64,000 bases of DNA from Neobacillus bataviensis LMG 21833 (GCF_000307875.1 NZ_AJLS01000059.1:1-64000); one strand, 5' to 3'; positions 7,587-16,154 are shown, numbered from the stretch's first letter. Numbers and translations: made by a program. Notes: generated by a model from the letters alone, not told the origin.

Positions 7587-9124
7587 TGTTTATCACCTTC
7601 AGGACGACGAGAATTTGCCTTTTTCCTTTGAATGGGTTTCGTACTCTCAGGACGCTTTACGATAGACCAGAGTGGAAATCGAATAAATAGATCCTTCCAA
7701 TCCGTAAATCGTAATGGAGCCATTGGACTGCCATATGGTGTACCCAAGGATTCAAGGGCAACAAAATGGACAATTAAGGTCATTAACCCCACTGTAAGTC
7801 CCACGAATCCGAATAATGAAGCGGCAATCATCATCGGAAATCGGAGCATCCTTATCGCTGAACCCATATCATAATTGGGGATTATAAAAGAAGCAATTGC
7901 TGTCAGGGCTACGACAATTACCATGATATTACTAACAATACCTGCTTCAACAGCTGCTTGACCAATGACAATACCTCCAACAATGCCAACTGTCTGGCCA
8001 ATTTTTGCCGGGAGGCGTATTCCCGCCTCGCGAAGCATTTCCAATGTGATCTCCATTATGATCGCTTCAATGAAAGGCGGAAATGGAACTCGCTCTCTCG
8101 AGGCACCAACAGATAAAAGCAGCTTTAATGGAATGATTTCAAAGTGAAAGGAAATCACAGAAATATAGGTAGCCGGTAGAAAGATGGCAACTAAAAATCC
8201 AAAATACCTCATAAGCCGTAAAAAGGAGGCAGCCATCCAACGAACACTATAATCATCCATACTCTTGAAAAAGGTTTCAAATGTTGCCGGGCCAATGAGG
8301 ACATTGGGTGATCGATCGACAACGATAACGATCCGCCCTTGAAAAATTTCTGACGCTGCAAAATCAGGACGTTCTGTTATAAATAATTGCGGGAACGGCG
8401 AGTACGGGTTGTCCTCAATGTATTCTGCCAACGAAGCCGTATTTAAAAGGCAATCGATTTGCAATTTGTTAATCCGGTCAATTAGCTCTTGCAATACTTC
8501 AGGATTGGCAACATCGGCTAAATACATAATGGTAAGCTTCGTTTTTCCTCTTTCACCAATTTTCATTTCTTTTATTTTCAATTCACGGTTTGGAATATGC
8601 CTGCGGATTAAGGCAATATTCGTGCTGCCTGTTTCAACAAACCCTTCATGTGCCCCACGTAAAGAAGACTCGATCGACGTATCTTCGATTCCCCTTTGAG
8701 GCCATCCTTGTGTATCTAATTGGTAAGCCACTGGCTGCCCATCTATAAATAAGACACTGCATCCTTCTAAAATAGTATCTTCCAATACCGACCAAATGTT
8801 ACTTTCCTTTATTGAACCCAATGATACCTTTACATCAAAATCCTTGTCCAAATCAGCTTCAAATAATAGTGGCTTTAATACATCATTATTTATCGTTTCT
8901 TTATCCGAAAGTCCATTTAAATAAACAAGCGATGCTTGGTTCATTGTTTGTTTTATCAAAAAGTTCTTTATTACTAGATCAGGTGTATCGCTAAATATAT
9001 CCTGAATAACCGCAAGATTCTCCATTAATTCCGCACTTATAAGCTTTTGACTTAAGATTTTTTGCTGTTTTTGCAATAAAGGTTGATGCTTTTTTTCTCG
9101 AGTATATTTTTGAAAAAAAGGCAT
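7583..9124 (-). CDS. Germinant receptor A subunit (GerA family)
   Basis: 513 residues: a soluble N-terminal region (about 1-290) with the family's DRSPNVLIGPATFETFF-like segment, then four to five membrane helices containing FPPFIEAIIMEITLEMLREAG and GIVGGIVIGQAAVEAG, and a basic tail. GerA subunits form the membrane channel-like part of spore germinant receptors. First gene of the A-B-C operon; AGGTGGG precedes the ATG. Divergent from the SDR gene, with a sigma-G-like promoter candidate at 9159-9189. Confidence 0.94.
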   Translation of the reverse strand: MPFFQKYTREKKHQPLLQKQQKILSQKLISAELMENLAVIQDIFSDTPDLVIKNFLIKQTMNQASLVYLNGLSDKETINNDVLKPLLFEADLDKDFDVKVSLGSIKESNIWSVLEDTILEGCSVLFIDGQPVAYQLDTQGWPQRGIEDTSIESSLRGAHEGFVETGSTNIALIRRHIPNRELKIKEMKIGERGKTKLTIMYLADVANPEVLQELIDRINKLQIDCLLNTASLAEYIEDNPYSPFPQLFITERPDFAASEIFQGRIVIVVDRSPNVLIGPATFETFFKSMDDYSVRWMAASFLRLMRYFGFLVAIFLPATYISVISFHFEIIPLKLLLSVGASRERVPFPPFIEAIIMEITLEMLREAGIRLPAKIGQTVGIVGGIVIGQAAVEAGIVSNIMVIVVALTAIASFIIPNYDMGSAIRMLRFPMMIAASLFGFVGLTVGLMTLIVHFVALESLGTPYGSPMAPLRFTDWKDLFIRFPLWSIVKRPESTKPIQRKKANSRRPEGDKQ

Positions 9125-9158
9125 GGAGGAATCCCACCTATTATGGAATTTGATAGGA

Positions 9159-9189
9159 TAGTTTGTGTTTTTAAATGGATGGATATACC
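9159..9189 (-). promoter_or_regulatory. Possible sigma-G promoter of the ger operon
   Basis: On the minus strand GGTATA (9184-9189), an 18-base spacer and CAAACTA (9159-9165). These match the forespore sigma-G consensus (TGAATA/CATACTA) at four of six and six of seven positions. Germinant receptor operons are normally sigma-G dependent. About 35 bases separate it from the start codon of the A subunit. Confidence 0.35.
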
Positions 9190-9311
9190 ACTCCTAAAAA
9201 CCCCTTTTTTCAGCCAAAAGTTGTAGATAAAGTTCAAGCTTTTTTCTGAGGAAGGATTTGGAAAGAACCGGTATGCTTAAGACATCAAGTAATGAATGGG
9301 AGATGACATTT

Positions 9312-10025
9312 ATGAAAAATAAAGTAGTAATGATAACTGGAGCCTCAAAAGGTTTGGGCAAAGCGTTAACGTTGGCATTCGCAAAAGAAGGAGCAGTGCT
9401 AGCGATTTGTGCCAGGACAACGGAAGGCTTGCTAAAGGTAAAGAAAGAGGCTGCTGATTTAGGTGCTGAAGTGCTGGCAGTAACGGCTGATATTTCCAAG
9501 TCAAGGGATGTGGAGCGATTCGTTGCAATGGCAGAAGAAGAATTTGGCCATATCGATGTTCTCATTAATAACGCCTCAATTTTAGGGCCCAGCCCCATGC
9601 CGTTGCTGCTTGATTACCCTGAAGACGATTTTGACGAAGTGCTCCGGGTAAATGCAGTTTCGCCATTTCTCGTCACAAGAAGGGTTATTCCGGGAATGCT
9701 TGAGCGTAATGTTGGCTCCATAATCAATGTGACTTCCGAAGCTGGTCATACGGGCTTCGCCGGTTGGGGCGCCTATGGAATTTCAAAATTTGCTGTTGAG
9801 GGTCTTACCCAAACGTGGGCAGATGAATTAAGCGAGACGAATGTTAGGGTCAACATGGTCGATCCAGGAGAAATGGATACAGACATGCATCAATTGGCTG
9901 TTCCCTATTGTGATTATCCATTGGCGAAACCGGAGGAGATTGTGGACATATTTTTATACCTGGCTTCCAATCAGGCTGCAGGCATTAATGGACAGCGTTT
10001 TGCGGCTCAATCAGAGGAGGTGTAA
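9312..10025 (+). CDS. Short-chain dehydrogenase/reductase (SDR) family oxidoreductase
   Basis: 237 residues with the classical SDR pattern: TGASKGLG cofactor motif (9-16), NNAS (86-89), and the catalytic S142, Y155 and K159 (YGISK). It uses NAD(P)H on an unknown substrate. The frame can start 54 bases earlier at a TTG, but the ATG at 9312 puts the Rossmann strand at the usual position and has GGGAG ahead of it. The stop is four bases before the next ATG, and the next gene's GGAGG lies inside this gene's last codons, so the two are co-translated. Confidence 0.85.
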   Translation: MKNKVVMITGASKGLGKALTLAFAKEGAVLAICARTTEGLLKVKKEAADLGAEVLAVTADISKSRDVERFVAMAEEEFGHIDVLINNASILGPSPMPLLLDYPEDDFDEVLRVNAVSPFLVTRRVIPGMLERNVGSIINVTSEAGHTGFAGWGAYGISKFAVEGLTQTWADELSETNVRVNMVDPGEMDTDMHQLAVPYCDYPLAKPEEIVDIFLYLASNQAAGINGQRFAAQSEEV

Positions 10026-10029
10026 GGAA

Positions 10030-11061
10030 ATGGCGGCGACTAAAGCGTTGGACTTTTACCTGCCGGATGAACTAAATGCCTCCCATCCTCCTGAAAAACG
10101 AGGCTTACGAAGGGATCATGTCCGGATGATGGTTCTAGACCGGTCTATGGGAGATGTACGGCATGACTGTTTCTTTCACTTGGCAGATTATCTCGAGTCA
10201 GGTGATCTCGTTATATTAAATAACAGCCGAACGATCCCTGCAGTTTTATATGCAGAATGGTACCGAAACACCGTTCAACTAGCACCTAAAGTTGAGATTC
10301 GCTTGGCAAGGCGCCGCGGTGAGGATACTTGGGATGCGCTCGTTGTTGCAAGCCCTGTAATGACGGGCGACAGCTTGCACCTTTCACCTGAATTATCAGC
10401 CACTGTACTAGGTGAAAAGGAGAATTCCCCACTAAAGCTCATTCAGTTTTCTAAAAAAGGGGCGGATCTATTCAATATCATCTATGCACTAGGCGAACCG
10501 GTACGATATGAATATATTGAACAACCATGGGACTTAGATTTCTATCAAACGGTTTTCGCCAGTCATCCGGGTTCAGTGGAGATGCCTTCTGCTGGCAGGG
10601 CATTTAGCTGGGAACTGCTATTTAATTTAAAGCGGAATGATATTCAGGTTGATTATATCCGGCTGCATACGGGATTAAGCTATTTATTAGATGATCAATG
10701 GATCCAGACACCCGAAGAGAATGAGGAGGAGTATCATATCTCTGACGGTACAATGGCGCGAATTATTGAAACAAAAGCAGCCGGAAAAAGGGTAATCGCG
10801 GTTGGTACGACGGTGGTTAGGGCACTTGAGACTGCAGCTAAGAACGGAGCGCTATCTGGAATGACCAATCTCTATATTAATCAACATTATCCGTTAAAAA
10901 TAGCTGATGGTATCATCACTGGTTTGCATGAACCAAAGGCCAGCCATCTCGATATGCTATCCGCCTTTGTATCCGAACACCATTTGCTTAAGGCCTATGG
11001 TCAAGCAATCGATACCGGTTATTTGTGGCATGAATTTGGAGATATGAATCTTATTTTATGA
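10030..11061 (+). CDS. QueA-like S-adenosylmethionine:tRNA ribosyltransferase-isomerase
   Basis: 343 residues, the length of QueA, which adds the epoxycyclopentane group of queuosine to tRNA using the ribosyl part of S-adenosylmethionine. Family marks seen: FYLPDEL near the start, PEKR, MMVLDR, LNNSRTIPA, GTTVVRALETA and the C-terminal KASHLDMLSAF. It looks divergent from housekeeping QueA (for example NNSRTIPA for NNTKVIPAR), and the canonical gene is normally beside ruvB and tgt, not here. I read it as a paralog in an SDR-QueA-VOC operon. GAGGAGGTG precedes the ATG. Function in tRNA is inferred only from homology. Confidence 0.8.
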   Translation: MAATKALDFYLPDELNASHPPEKRGLRRDHVRMMVLDRSMGDVRHDCFFHLADYLESGDLVILNNSRTIPAVLYAEWYRNTVQLAPKVEIRLARRRGEDTWDALVVASPVMTGDSLHLSPELSATVLGEKENSPLKLIQFSKKGADLFNIIYALGEPVRYEYIEQPWDLDFYQTVFASHPGSVEMPSAGRAFSWELLFNLKRNDIQVDYIRLHTGLSYLLDDQWIQTPEENEEEYHISDGTMARIIETKAAGKRVIAVGTTVVRALETAAKNGALSGMTNLYINQHYPLKIADGIITGLHEPKASHLDMLSAFVSEHHLLKAYGQAIDTGYLWHEFGDMNLIL

Positions 11062-11074
11062 TTGGAGGCACCCC

Positions 11075-11425
11075 ATGCGATTCCACCATTATGCATTAGA
11101 GGTGAAAAATATCGAGGAAGCCATCTCATTTTATAAAAGATACTTGGGTTTTCAGGAAGAAAATCGAATGTTGTTCATGGAAGAAGAGATTGTGTTTCTG
11201 GTCATGGGTGACTTTAGACTGGAGTTAATTTCCGGTCGACAAGCGGTTGAGCAAATGGCTCACATTTGCTTTGAGGTAAGCAGTCTCTGTGAAGTGATGG
11301 ATCGGTTCGCTGACGTTCGAAAAATAGAAGGACCCTATGAGTTGGATAATGGCTGGAATACCGTTTTTTATGAAGGGCCCAATCGGGAGATTATTGAGTT
11401 TTTGCAGACTAAACCAAATACGTGA
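11075..11425 (+). CDS. VOC-superfamily (glyoxalase/bleomycin resistance-like) protein
   Basis: 116 residues with a vicinal oxygen chelate fold: an opening FHHYALEVKNIEEAISFYK, a central MAHICFEV and a C-terminal YEGPNREIIEFLQ, giving the H...E metal-ligand pattern. Substrate unknown; members include glyoxalase I, dioxygenases and resistance proteins. GGAGG lies before the ATG, 13 bases after the QueA-like gene, so it is the last gene of a three-gene operon. The 51-bp hairpin array starts 15 bases after its stop codon. Confidence 0.8.
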   Translation: MRFHHYALEVKNIEEAISFYKRYLGFQEENRMLFMEEEIVFLVMGDFRLELISGRQAVEQMAHICFEVSSLCEVMDRFADVRKIEGPYELDNGWNTVFYEGPNREIIEFLQTKPNT

Positions 11426-11440
11426 GGCTGACTGCTTGTT

Positions 11441-11690
11441 ATGAAGGACGTTTCTCTTGCTCCATTCAGGAGTTTTGGTCTTCATCGGCTTTATGAAGAC
11501 CTCTTTTTCCGGGTTTTTTAGAGTTTTGGTCTTCATTAGCATTATGAAGACCTTTTTTCCCGGATTCTTTAGAGTTTTGGTCTTCATCGGCTTTATGAAG
11601 ACCTTTTTTCCCGGATTCTTTAGAGTTTTGGTCTTCATCCGTAATATGAAGGACGTTTCTCTTGGTTCCATTTTAAAATCTGTCCTTCAT
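11441..11690. repeat. Tandem hairpin array, 51-bp period (array 1)
   Basis: Fills the 337-base gap between the VOC gene and the histidine kinase. Four palindromes start at 11477, 11528, 11579 and 11630, an exact 51-base spacing. Three have perfect 9-base arms GGTCTTCAT/ATGAAGACC; the fourth ends ATGAAGGAC. Loops are seven bases, spacers 26 bases ending AGAGTTTT. The array is bounded by a 19-base direct repeat ATGAAGGACGTTTCTCTTG (11441-11459 and 11646-11664). Arms of three units are followed by T-rich sequence on the plus strand, so units could act as serial terminators of the SDR operon. Confidence 0.9.
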
Positions 11691-11762
11691 AAAGAGTGGG
11701 AGTCTGAAAATTGTAAATAAGCTATAATAATATATAGAAACTCACTTCGGAGGGGAAACTGG

Positions 11763-12881
11763 ATGTCTGTAGGAACTGGATATGAAGAAATTGGCATCTT
11801 AAAGGAAATCGCGGAGCTTTTAAATGAAGGAACGGACACCAAGGATGTGCTTTCTGGTGTACTCAAAAGACTTCTCCATGTAACCGGACTGCAAACTGGT
11901 TGGATTTTTCTAATCGATGAAAAAGGTGTGCATCGGCTTGTAGCGGATGAAGCCTTGCCGCCCGCTTTGGCCAATGACCATAAACAGCGGATGTGCCAAG
12001 GTAAGTGCTGGTGCGTCAATAAATACAACAATCGACAACTTACAAAAGCATCAAATATTATGGAATGTAAACGAATTGAAGATGCCATTGAAGAGAGAGC
12101 CGGAGAAACATGCGGCCTGACTCATCATGCCACCGTCCCGCTTAGGGCCGGACAGGAACGGTTCGGGATCTTAAATGTAGGCTCGCCAAACAAAACCCAC
12201 TTTGAGAAAAATGAACTTGCATTACTTGAAGCGGTTGCCTTTCAAATCGGCACAGCATTGAAACGAATAAAACTAACCCAGCGGGAACAAGAGACAGCAC
12301 TTGCCGCCGAGCGGAATCGGCTTGCAAGGGATCTCCATGATTCCGTTAATCAGCTTTTATTTTCCTTAAGCCTTACAGCAAGGGCGGGGGTTGAAATGAC
12401 CCAAACCAATGAAATCAAACAAACATTTAGCTATATTCAAGATTTAGCCCAGGAAGCCCTTGGTGAAATGAGAGCCTTAATCTGGCAGCTGCGACCGCAG
12501 GGTTTGGAAAATGGTCTCGTTAGTGCATTGAGAAGTTATGCTGATATGCTTGGCCTATCCATTGAAACAAAGGTAACAGGAGCTGCAAGTATTCCCGGAA
12601 AAGTAGAGGAAGCTATGTGGCGAATCGGACAAGAGGCTCTGGCAAATTGTAAAAAGCATTCCCAGACCACGGCAGCGGTTTTACTTTTTCAAGCTTCCAA
12701 AGAAGGAGTAATGATGACCATTAAGGATACGGGCTGCGGCTTTCATTATGATGAACAACTTGAAATCCCCTCATTGGGATTGAAAAATATGAAAGCACGG
12801 ACAGAAGCATTACATGGGCATTTTCATTTAACAAGCAAACCGGAAATGGGGACAGAAATAGAGATCCATATTCCGTTCTAG
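11763..12881 (+). CDS. GAF-domain sensor histidine kinase (HisKA_3/NarL type)
   Basis: 372 residues: GAF domain (about 15-165), HisKA_3 dimerisation domain with phospho-acceptor H192 in ARDLHDSVNQ, and an HATPase_c domain (DTGCGF, GLKNMKARTEALHG). No membrane segment, so the sensor is cytoplasmic. The GAF domain carries five cysteines (78, 82, 84 in CQGKCWC, then 102 and 117), a possible metal, Fe-S or redox site. It is 13 bases upstream of its regulator gene. GGAGGGG precedes the ATG; a TATAAT-like box lies about 35 bases upstream without a clear -35. Confidence 0.88.
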   Translation: MSVGTGYEEIGILKEIAELLNEGTDTKDVLSGVLKRLLHVTGLQTGWIFLIDEKGVHRLVADEALPPALANDHKQRMCQGKCWCVNKYNNRQLTKASNIMECKRIEDAIEERAGETCGLTHHATVPLRAGQERFGILNVGSPNKTHFEKNELALLEAVAFQIGTALKRIKLTQREQETALAAERNRLARDLHDSVNQLLFSLSLTARAGVEMTQTNEIKQTFSYIQDLAQEALGEMRALIWQLRPQGLENGLVSALRSYADMLGLSIETKVTGAASIPGKVEEAMWRIGQEALANCKKHSQTTAAVLLFQASKEGVMMTIKDTGCGFHYDEQLEIPSLGLKNMKARTEALHGHFHLTSKPEMGTEIEIHIPF

Positions 12882-12894
12882 GGGGGGGACTTCA

Positions 12895-13524
12895 ATGAGT
12901 ATACGGATATTAATAGCTGATGACCACCATGTCGTCAGAAGAGGCTTGGTCTTTTTTCTACGGACGCAAAAAGGTCTTGATATTGTAGGAGAAGCCGCAA
13001 ATGGGGAGGAAGCTGTCCATCTGGCAAAGTCACTAAAACCAGATCTTATTCTCATGGATTTGGCAATGCCAGAAATGGACGGAGTCCAAGCAACAAGGAT
13101 CATTAAGAAAGAGCAGCCAGAAATCAAAATTATGATGTTGACCAGCTTTTCCGATCAAGATCATGTGATTCCCGCACTTGAAGCAGGTGCTTCCGGATTT
13201 CAGCTTAAGGACATCCAGCCTGACGAGCTTGTAGCATCGATCAGAAATATCATGAACGGTGAAAATCAGCTGCATCCCATGGCAACCTCACATTTACTGG
13301 CCAATTTGTCCAATAAAGGCAAAACCGATAAAATGGAGGAATTAACAAAAAGAGAGTTGGATGTGTTAAAAGAGATTGCTAAAGGGAAAAGCAACAAGGA
13401 AATCGCCTCCTCCCTCTTCATTACCGAAAAGACCGTTAAAACACATGTATCAAATCTCTTAGCAAAGCTTGAACTACAGGATCGGACACAGGCTGCGCTT
13501 TATGCAGTCAAAAATAAAATATGA
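12895..13524 (+). CDS. NarL/LuxR-family response regulator
   Basis: 209 residues: receiver domain with acidic pocket D9/D10, phospho-acceptor D55 in LMDLAMPEMDG, switch residues T83-S84 and K105, then a LuxR-type helix-turn-helix (about 148-205, LTKRELDVLKEIAKG and KTVKTHVSNLL). It is the partner of the adjacent GAF kinase. DNA targets are unknown. The operon ends at the hairpin at 13541-13580. Confidence 0.92.
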   Translation: MSIRILIADDHHVVRRGLVFFLRTQKGLDIVGEAANGEEAVHLAKSLKPDLILMDLAMPEMDGVQATRIIKKEQPEIKIMMLTSFSDQDHVIPALEAGASGFQLKDIQPDELVASIRNIMNGENQLHPMATSHLLANLSNKGKTDKMEELTKRELDVLKEIAKGKSNKEIASSLFITEKTVKTHVSNLLAKLELQDRTQAALYAVKNKI

Positions 13525-13540
13525 GACTAATCGATAATAA

Positions 13541-13580
13541 AAAAGGTACCTAAACTCGTTCATAAGAGTTGGTACCTTTT
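13541..13580. terminator. Bidirectional terminator between response regulator and methyltransferase
   Basis: Arms AAAAGGTACC and GGTACCTTTT with inner AAACTC/GAGTT pairing form a long stem with T-runs on both strands. It serves the two convergent genes. Confidence 0.85.
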
Positions 13581-13583
13581 GAT

Positions 13584-14948
13584 TTAATAATTAGCACTAA
13601 AAATATCCATTTGCTCCATTATTATTTGTTCTTCTTCGTTTTTATTATATTGAATAAGATTTGGTGTTACTATTTTGTTCATAGTATGAATCATTGCTAG
13701 TCCAACATGACGAGCCAATTCAGCAGGAACAGCATTTCCAATTTGTTTATATTGTTCTGTCATGGAACCTTCAAAACTCCATGAATCAGGGAAACTTTGA
13801 ATCCGTGCATATTCTCTAACTGTAAATGGTCTTGTTTCATCTGGATGACACCGTTCTGTCTGTTTCATGTCAGGTGCTGTTGTTAGTGTTAAACAAGGTT
13901 CATCCCATGAAATTCTTCTAGCCATCCCGGTCTTACCTCCACCTAAATAGAAAGAACCCTTCATGTATTCCTTTTGGAGCTCAACTGGAAGGTCTCTCCA
14001 GTATCCTCCAGGTGGAACCAACTCCATGATTTGCCGTTTACGTTCTGGATATTGACGTCCTGGTGATTCAGGTACATTTTGTAACACATCACGAAGAACC
14101 GGTACATAGTCTCTAGGTGCAGGAAACTTAAATTCTGCATTGAGATCCTTACGAACCCCAATGATAAAAATCCGCTCTCTCTTTTGTGCTACATTGTAAT
14201 TAGTTGCCTTCAACACTTTATATGTTACGGTATATCCAATCTCATCAAATACATCCAACATGCCTTGAAGTGTTTTACCTTTTTCATGACTAACAAGTCC
14301 TCGTACATTTTCAGCAAGGAACATTTTTGGTCTTAATTCATTCAAGAGTTGAGCATACCAATAGAACATTGTTCCACGGGCATCTTTAAGACCTAGCTTC
14401 TTTCCTGCAAAACTGAAGGCTTGGCACGGGTAACCACCTGATAAAAGGTCAATTTCTTCATCGCCGATGTAATTTCTAATTCCTTCCTTAACAATCTCAG
14501 CAATGTCACCCTCAATAACATTTAAATTAGGTCGGTTTGTACGAAGTGTGGAACAGGCATGTTTATTTATCTCAATTGCTGCTGCAGTTTCAAAACCAGC
14601 TTCTTCAAGTCCAAGCATTAAGCCGCCACCGCCAGCAAAAATTTCTAACACCCGATAGGGACGAACAGGTGTAATGGTGTTATCTACTACATCTAGGAAA
14701 TTATCACTTGCTTCGCGTTCTCTGTAATCAATTTGTGGACGTTCTCTACTATCTAAATCAGTAGGTGTAACCCCCAAAAAGCTACATAAATCATACAGCT
14801 CCTCTTGAGATTCCACTTTTCCTGAGTTAATTATTCTATTTAATTTTTCTTCTGTGATTCCTAACTTTTCAGCCCATTCTTGATTATCTGCAAAATTTTT
14901 CTCATCAATTAATGTTTGTAAAGTTTCAACTTTTATTTTGATCTCCAT
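13584..14948 (-). CDS. DNA (cytosine-5-)-methyltransferase, apparently orphan
   Basis: 454 residues from the ATG at 14948 (GGGGAGG 12 bases upstream). N-terminal helix-turn-helix-like segment (about 10-62, EWAEKLGITEEKLNRII), then the C5 methyltransferase core: motif I FAGGGG (104-109), motif IV GGYPCQAFS with catalytic C175, motif VI ENV, motif VIII QKRERIFIIG and motif X QIGNAVP. Target sequence cannot be read off. No restriction endonuclease, specificity subunit or Vsr gene is adjacent, so it may be a solitary or regulatory methyltransferase, or a remnant of a restriction system. Confidence 0.93.
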   Translation of the reverse strand: MEIKIKVETLQTLIDEKNFADNQEWAEKLGITEEKLNRIINSGKVESQEELYDLCSFLGVTPTDLDSRERPQIDYREREASDNFLDVVDNTITPVRPYRVLEIFAGGGGLMLGLEEAGFETAAAIEINKHACSTLRTNRPNLNVIEGDIAEIVKEGIRNYIGDEEIDLLSGGYPCQAFSFAGKKLGLKDARGTMFYWYAQLLNELRPKMFLAENVRGLVSHEKGKTLQGMLDVFDEIGYTVTYKVLKATNYNVAQKRERIFIIGVRKDLNAEFKFPAPRDYVPVLRDVLQNVPESPGRQYPERKRQIMELVPPGGYWRDLPVELQKEYMKGSFYLGGGKTGMARRISWDEPCLTLTTAPDMKQTERCHPDETRPFTVREYARIQSFPDSWSFEGSMTEQYKQIGNAVPAELARHVGLAMIHTMNKIVTPNLIQYNKNEEEQIIMEQMDIFSANY

Positions 14949-15025
14949 TAGATATAGAAGCCTCCCCTCAACCAAACACGCATTCTATATATAATATTTT
15001 ATCATAGGTTCCTGTCGAAATGTGA

Positions 15026-15037
15026 TAGTAAATACTA
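15026..15037. other. Palindrome upstream of the methyltransferase gene
   Basis: TAGTAAATACTA is a perfect 12-base palindrome about 80 bases upstream of the methyltransferase start. It could be an operator for the gene's own N-terminal helix-turn-helix; this is inference. Confidence 0.3.
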
Positions 15038-15062
15038 CTATTATTCCTAGTGACACACTAAT

Positions 15063-15102
15063 ATTAAAAAAGACCCTTTCCACAAAAGTGAAAAGAGTCT
15101 TG
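15063..15102 (-). terminator. Terminator of rplM-rpsI
   Basis: On the minus strand AAGACTCTTTTCAC pairs with GTGGAAAGGGTCTT (with G-U pairs), followed by TTTTAATAT. It is 11 bases after the rpsI stop. Confidence 0.8.
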
Positions 15103-15113
15103 AAACGTTGATA

Positions 15114-15506
15114 TTAACGTTTTGAGAACTGAGGTGCACGACGAGCGCCTTTAAGTCCGTATTTCTTACGTTCTTTCATACGTGGATCACGAGTTAATAA
15201 TCCAGCGCGTTTTAATGTTGGACGATATTCAGGATCAGCTTTAAGTAATGCGCGAGCAATACCGTGGCGGATTGCTCCAGCTTGACCAGTGTATCCACCA
15301 CCGCTTACGTTTACAAGAACATCATAGCTGCCTTTTGTTTCAGTAGCTACTAATGGTTGGTTTACAACCATACGTAAAGCTTCAAATGGGATATAATCTT
15401 CGATGTCACGTCCGTTAATTGTAATTTTACCTGTACCTGGAACTATGCGCACACGTGCAACAGAGCTCTTACGACGACCAGTACCAATATATTCAACTTG
15501 TGCCAA
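15114..15506 (-). CDS. rpsI: 30S ribosomal protein S9
   Basis: 130 residues, full length. The C-terminal [16 protein letters not shown] is the conserved tail whose final K and R contact P-site tRNA in the ribosome. GGGAGGGAA precedes the start. It is 20 bases downstream of rplM, forming the two-gene L13-S9 operon ended by the hairpin at 15063-15102. Confidence 0.98.
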   Translation of the reverse strand: MAQVEYIGTGRRKSSVARVRIVPGTGKITINGRDIEDYIPFEALRMVVNQPLVATETKGSYDVLVNVSGGGYTGQAGAIRHGIARALLKADPEYRPTLKRAGLLTRDPRMKERKKYGLKGARRAPQFSKR

Positions 15507-15526
15507 GTAAATTCCCTCCCTCTTTA

Positions 15527-15964
15527 TTAACCGCGAAGTTCGTAAACTTCAGGTTTTTGTGCTTGGTGCGGATGTTCTGCGCCAGCGTATACGTGTAATT
15601 TTTTGAAAATTTGACGACCTAGAGAATTCTTTGGAAGCATGCCTTTAACAGCAAGCTCGATCATTTTCTCAGCATAGTTCGTACGCATTTCAAGAGCAGT
15701 TCTTTGTTTTAAACCACCTGGGTGCATTGTGTGACGGTAGTAAATTTTGTCATTTAATTTATTACCAGTTAATTCTACTTTAGATGCGTTAAGAATGATT
15801 ACATTATCACCAGTGTCAACATGTGGTGTAAAAGTTGGTTTGTTTTTACCACGTAAGATTGATGCAACTTCAGAAGCAAGACGTCCAAGAGTTTTGCCCT
15901 CAGCATCAATCACGTACCATTTACGCTCGATATTGTTGGCATTTGCCATAAACGTTGTACGCAT
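15527..15964 (-). CDS. rplM: 50S ribosomal protein L13
   Basis: 145 residues, matching the B. subtilis length and its MRTT start; the ATG follows GGAGGGAAACTC. L13 is an early-assembly 23S-binding protein. The 5' region has its own sigma-A promoter and a structured leader where L13 probably feeds back on its own operon. Confidence 0.98.
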   Translation of the reverse strand: MRTTFMANANNIERKWYVIDAEGKTLGRLASEVASILRGKNKPTFTPHVDTGDNVIILNASKVELTGNKLNDKIYYRHTMHPGGLKQRTALEMRTNYAEKMIELAVKGMLPKNSLGRQIFKKLHVYAGAEHPHQAQKPEVYELRG

Positions 15965-16150
15965 GAGTTTCCCTCCTAATTAAATCCATTAAAGATTATG
16001 ATTTTCGCACTATTATAAAGCAACCAGTAATCCATTCTGTTCCGGGAACGAACGACTAATGCCCTTGTGCGCTTAAGTTTCAATTCATATATTTTCAATC
16101 ACGATGAAGACTTTCCGGGGCTTTATCGTGGGATTAAAAACACACACATA
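15965..16150 (-). promoter_or_regulatory. L13-type ribosomal protein leader
   Basis: Untranslated leader between the promoter at 16155-16183 and the rplM start. It contains a hairpin with arms CACGAT/ATCGTG (16100-16105 and 16125-16130 on the plus strand) near the 5' end and a second G/C-rich part downstream (CCCGGAACAG). An autoregulatory L13 leader RNA is known at this place in low-GC Gram-positives. I identify it from position and structure, not from a covariance match. Confidence 0.6.
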
Positions 16151-16154
16151 TAAT

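Noticed and set aside
11441-11690. Array 1 considered as a CRISPR
   Set aside because: The spacers are near-identical and the variable parts are only the 7-base loops; no cas gene is nearby. CRISPR needs unique spacers.
11457-11720. Open frames on both strands across hairpin array 1, coding for 17-residue repeats
   Set aside because: The 51-bp period is a multiple of three, so frames stay open by arithmetic. There is no ribosome binding site, and the peptides just restate the DNA repeat.
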